From: Citroniella saccharovorans
GTDB taxonomy: Bacteria; Bacillota; Clostridia; Tissierellales; Peptoniphilaceae
DNA length: 64,000 nucleotides
Reading direction: 5' to 3'
Assembly: GCF_035481615.1 (NCBI RefSeq)
Contig: NZ_JAYKOT010000003.1
Location: 1,178,001-1,242,000 of the forward strand
The translations under genes were made by a program, and so were the position numbers. The notes under the pieces are model-generated. The model was given only the letters and a program-made list of their open reading frames with translations. It did no database searches and was not told the DNA's origin. This document shows, piece after piece, positions 61,709 through 64,000 of the stretch. How positions within the stretch are numbered: position 1 is the stretch's first letter; each line of letters opens with the position of its first letter.

Positions 61709-62520
61709 CTTTTGCACCTCCCCAAAGTCCAAATAATCCAGATTCTTCTTTATTAAATATCTTATTTAATATAGTTTCCAGAGTTTTATCATCAATATAT
61801 CTTGAAATTTCTCCATTTGAAGCTATAGAAACTGCTCCAGTTTCTTCAGAGACGATAATTACCTTAGCATCACTTCTTTCAGAAACTCCAAGTCCAGCCC
61901 TATGTCTAGTTCCAAGTTCCTTTGAAAGATTTTTATTATCAGTTAATGGAAGAAAACATGCAGCTGCTCTTATTTTTTTCTCCTCTAATAACTACAGCCC
62001 CATCATGCAGTGGTGTATTTGGTATAAATATATTAATTAATAGTTCACTCGATATATCAGCATCAAGCATCGTTCCTGTTTCTATAATCTCATTTAGTCC
62101 TGTTTCCTGTTCAATAACAATTAAGGCTCCAATTTTTTGTCTGGATAAAGATTGAACAGCAGCCACAATCTCCGCTGTTAACTTATTTATTTTTTCGCTT
62201 CTAATTTCTCTCATTGGCTTAGATAGAAAATTGCTTCTTCCTATGTATTCCAATCCCCTTCTTAGTTCTGGTTGAAAAACAATCATTAAAGAAAATACCC
62301 CATAAAATAAAGTATTATCTAAAATCCACTGCATAGTATAAAGATTTAGCATTTTGGTAACTTGGGTAAATACAAAAAGTGCCAAAATTCCCTTCATGAG
62401 CTGTTCGGCTCTTGTTTCTTTAATAAGCTCCATAAACTTATAAATTACAAATGCAACTATAAGTATATCGATAATATCAGCTATTCTTATATTAACTAAA
62501 TATGTCATTACTCTTCCCAT
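61683..62520 (-). CDS. cdaA: Diadenylate cyclase CdaA (DisA_N domain), frame broken at a poly-A run
   Basis: Three N-terminal membrane helices are followed by a diadenylate cyclase domain with LHDGAVVIRG. The frame breaks at seven As (61973-61979) after IRGEK. With six it continues IRAACFLPLTDN, then GTRHRAGLGVSERSDA and VSEETGAVSIASNG, to a TAA at 61683. This gives about 278 residues, the normal CdaA length, with both the DGA and RHR catalytic motifs. It makes c-di-AMP, essential in many Firmicutes, which controls K+ uptake and wall homeostasis. It overlaps cdaR. Confidence 0.9.
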
Positions 62521-62521
62521 T

Positions 62522-63712
62522 TTAGTCTCCTTCCAGGATTTCTAGAGCTTTTTCTCTAGCCCTATCAATCCTATCTATTGTTTCATTAGATAACTTATCT
62601 TTTTTGTTTGAGTAGTTAATAGTATCTATTACCTCATATCTCTGATTTTGATTTTTATCCTTGTAGGAATTGACCCATATAGGAACATATGACGCTTCCT
62701 TTAAAACAGCCTTATCATCATTAATTGAGACTTTAAATCTAGCAACAGCACCAAATTCTGTATTGAAATTGTCAAGAGTTTCAATCCTCTGATTTGAAAT
62801 AAAATTACCCAGTGAATAGCAAATAAACTTGTCATCACCATAACCACTAACTACTTTTGCTTTTTGCAAAACATGAGGATGAGACCCTATTACAAGATCT
62901 GCACCATTTTCAAAAAGAATTTCTGAAAAATCTTTTTCATTGATAGTTAAATCTTCCATATATTCTGTTCCCCAATGCATAAGAACTACAATAAAATCTG
63001 ATTTTTCTTTCGCTTCTTTTAATTCTTTTTCTATAATTTCTTTACTTGGTTTAACTACTAAAAATGGTTCATTTTCCGGAATTTCTTTTTCATTGTTATT
63101 CAGAAATTCACTATAGGAAATAAAAGCAAATTTTATGCCTTTAACCTTAAAATATCGAATTCTGTCTTTTTCCCTCTTAGATGTTCCAATTGTACTAAGT
63201 CCTCTTTCATTGAAAGCATCAATAGTCTTTAAAAGTCCCTCTCTTCCATAATCCAAGGAATGATTAGTCCCAAGATTTACTAGATTAATTCCAAGATAAT
63301 TAAAAGCATTACATATTTCAAATGGACCATTGAATTTAGGATAGGCAGAAATTGGATATAAATCAGGCACCATTGTCCCATCATAAGTTATAACATTTAT
63401 ATCAGATCCCTCAAATAAATGTTTAATAGTTTTAAAATTACTTGTAAAATCATACTCACCAGTAGCATTATTATAAGCTGAATTTATGATATCCATATGA
63501 TAAACAGCATCTCCTGCAAAAGTTAGTGTTACAGACTTATAGTCCTTTTCGTTTTGCTGAAGCTCATTCAAATAAATTTTCTTTTTATTTTCTACTGACT
63601 TGTTTACAAGTTTTTTTATTGTTATAACCGATATTGAAATAACTAATATAAAAATAGTCAATGAAATAAAAAATTTTATATAATTAATTCTGTATTTTTT
63701 TCTTTTTTTCAT
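62522..63712 (-). CDS. CapA/PgsA-type metallophosphatase-fold capsule protein
   Basis: The 396-residue protein has one N-terminal membrane helix and a CapA (PGA_cap) domain outside: TLTFAGDAVYH, VNLGTNHSLDYG, VVLMHWGTEYMED and VIGSHPHVLQK. CapA/PgsA takes part in poly-gamma-glutamate synthesis or export. No capB/C genes are visible, so an unrelated envelope role is possible. It is the first gene of the block, 1 nt before cdaA, with its own promoter. Confidence 0.87.
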   Translation of the reverse strand: MKKRKKYRINYIKFFISLTIFILVISISVITIKKLVNKSVENKKKIYLNELQQNEKDYKSVTLTFAGDAVYHMDIINSAYNNATGEYDFTSNFKTIKHLFEGSDINVITYDGTMVPDLYPISAYPKFNGPFEICNAFNYLGINLVNLGTNHSLDYGREGLLKTIDAFNERGLSTIGTSKREKDRIRYFKVKGIKFAFISYSEFLNNNEKEIPENEPFLVVKPSKEIIEKELKEAKEKSDFIVVLMHWGTEYMEDLTINEKDFSEILFENGADLVIGSHPHVLQKAKVVSGYGDDKFICYSLGNFISNQRIETLDNFNTEFGAVARFKVSINDDKAVLKEASYVPIWVNSYKDKNQNQRYEVIDTINYSNKKDKLSNETIDRIDRAREKALEILEGD

Positions 63713-63730
63713 AACATAAACCTCTATATA

Positions 63731-63759
63731 ATTTTATCATAATTAAGCCTTTATGTCAC
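63731..63759 (-). promoter_or_regulatory. Promoter of the capA-cdaA-cdaR operon
   Basis: GTGACA (63754-63759), 17 bp, TAAAAT (63731-63736) with TGA upstream as an extended -10. Confidence 0.65.
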
Positions 63760-63764
63760 AAAAA

Positions 63765-63792
63765 AATAAAAAAAGAGCGATATAATCGCTCT
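63765..63792 (-). terminator. Intrinsic terminator of the HPr gene
   Basis: Stem AGAGCGAT/ATCGCTCT (63774-63781 and 63785-63792) with a T-rich tail on the minus strand, directly past the HPr stop. Confidence 0.92.
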
Positions 63793-63794
63793 GG

Positions 63795-64000
63795 TTAAAT
63801 ATCCTCTTTTAAAAGTCGTATTAGATTTTTTAATGCTTCCTCTTCATCATGGCCACTTGTCCTAATTGTAAGTTCATCACCCTTTACAGCTCCCATAGAT
63901 AAAACCTGCATAATAGATTTAGCATTAAAGCTTCTATCATTTTTAATAACTAAAATATCAGACTTATACTTTACGGCCTCTCTTACAAACATCGAAGCTG
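63795..64000 (-). CDS. HPr-like phosphocarrier protein, C-terminal part (cut by window edge)
   Basis: The visible ~68 residues begin ASMFVREAVKYKSDI and continue to the HPr regulatory serine motif AKSIMQVLSMGAVKGDELTI, ending KNLIRLLKEDI. The phosphoacceptor His lies just upstream, outside the window. This could be PTS HPr or the regulatory Crh, and the missing histidine decides. The ATG at 63992 is internal, not the start. Confidence 0.88.
   Translation of the reverse strand, partial: ASMFVREAVKYKSDILVIKNDRSFNAKSIMQVLSMGAVKGDELTIRTSGHDEEEALKNLIRLLKEDI

Noticed and set aside
1..64000. tRNA, rRNA and CRISPR loci
   Set aside because: No cloverleaf-like or rRNA sequence and no regularly spaced short repeats were seen. 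The T-box at 7213-7222 resembles a tRNA-binding element only.

Overview
The window comes from a low-GC Gram-positive anaerobe. The gene content and protein sequences (CWB2 surface proteins, rubredoxin, a proline T-box, DUF5301-type lipoprotein, CdaA/YbbR/GlmM, ClpX and Lon) fit the Tissierellia/Peptoniphilaceae (Peptoniphilus/Anaerococcus-like) best. This is inference from sequence feel, with no search behind it. Almost every gene lies on the minus strand. Only inorganic pyrophosphatase and rubredoxin are clearly plus-strand genes.

Layout. Positions 1-10,200 hold housekeeping and small accessory genes: partial bipA, pgi, a PAS-PP2C phosphatase, a THUMP RNA methyltransferase, hutD, proS with its T-box leader, a small lipoprotein, a flavin-reductase-like protein, ogt and an unknown membrane protein. 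Positions 10,200-18,650 are the accessory island: two CWB2 surface proteins, a lipoprotein, two copies of a 199-bp repeat each bracketed by a duplicated terminator hairpin, and a roughly 320-nt highly structured 5' leader in front of the larger, S-layer-like gene. Positions 18,650-23,800 carry an ANT(6)-like nucleotidyltransferase, a TrmA-family methyltransferase, trkH and trkA. Positions 23,960-40,070 are the classical transcription/translation block, read right to left: rpmG-secE-nusG, rplK-rplA, rplJ-rplL, rpoB-rpoC, rpsL-rpsG-fusA-tuf, with L1-type and L10-type autoregulatory RNA sites. Positions 40,360-45,700 form a tight operon of a RelA/SpoT-like protein, an MtaD-type deaminase, an AcpS-NnrD fusion, alanine racemase and an unpartnered MazF toxin. 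Positions 45,850-50,600 hold ppa, a KdgT-type transporter with an M20 peptidase, an RsbW-like kinase, rubredoxin and a YwaF-like membrane protein. Positions 50,700-64,000 are a protein quality-control and envelope-signalling block: capA, cdaA, ybbR, cca, glmM, degV, tig, clpP, clpX, lon, engB, preceded by a partial HPr gene.

Two things stand out. First, the S-layer-like leader contains mutually exclusive helices and a hairpin whose whole 8-nt loop is complementary to downstream sequence. I cannot match it to a known riboswitch class. Second, the 199-bp elements sit exactly between a terminator hairpin and its U-tract copy with the hairpin duplicated, which points to a small mobile element that targets intrinsic terminators.

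Six otherwise conserved genes (trkA, rplA, acpS-nnrD, degV, cca, cdaA) are each broken by one-base length differences in poly-A runs. Because several are normally essential, homopolymer sequencing error is the first explanation, with transcriptional slippage as the interesting alternative. I describe these as single genes spanning the break.
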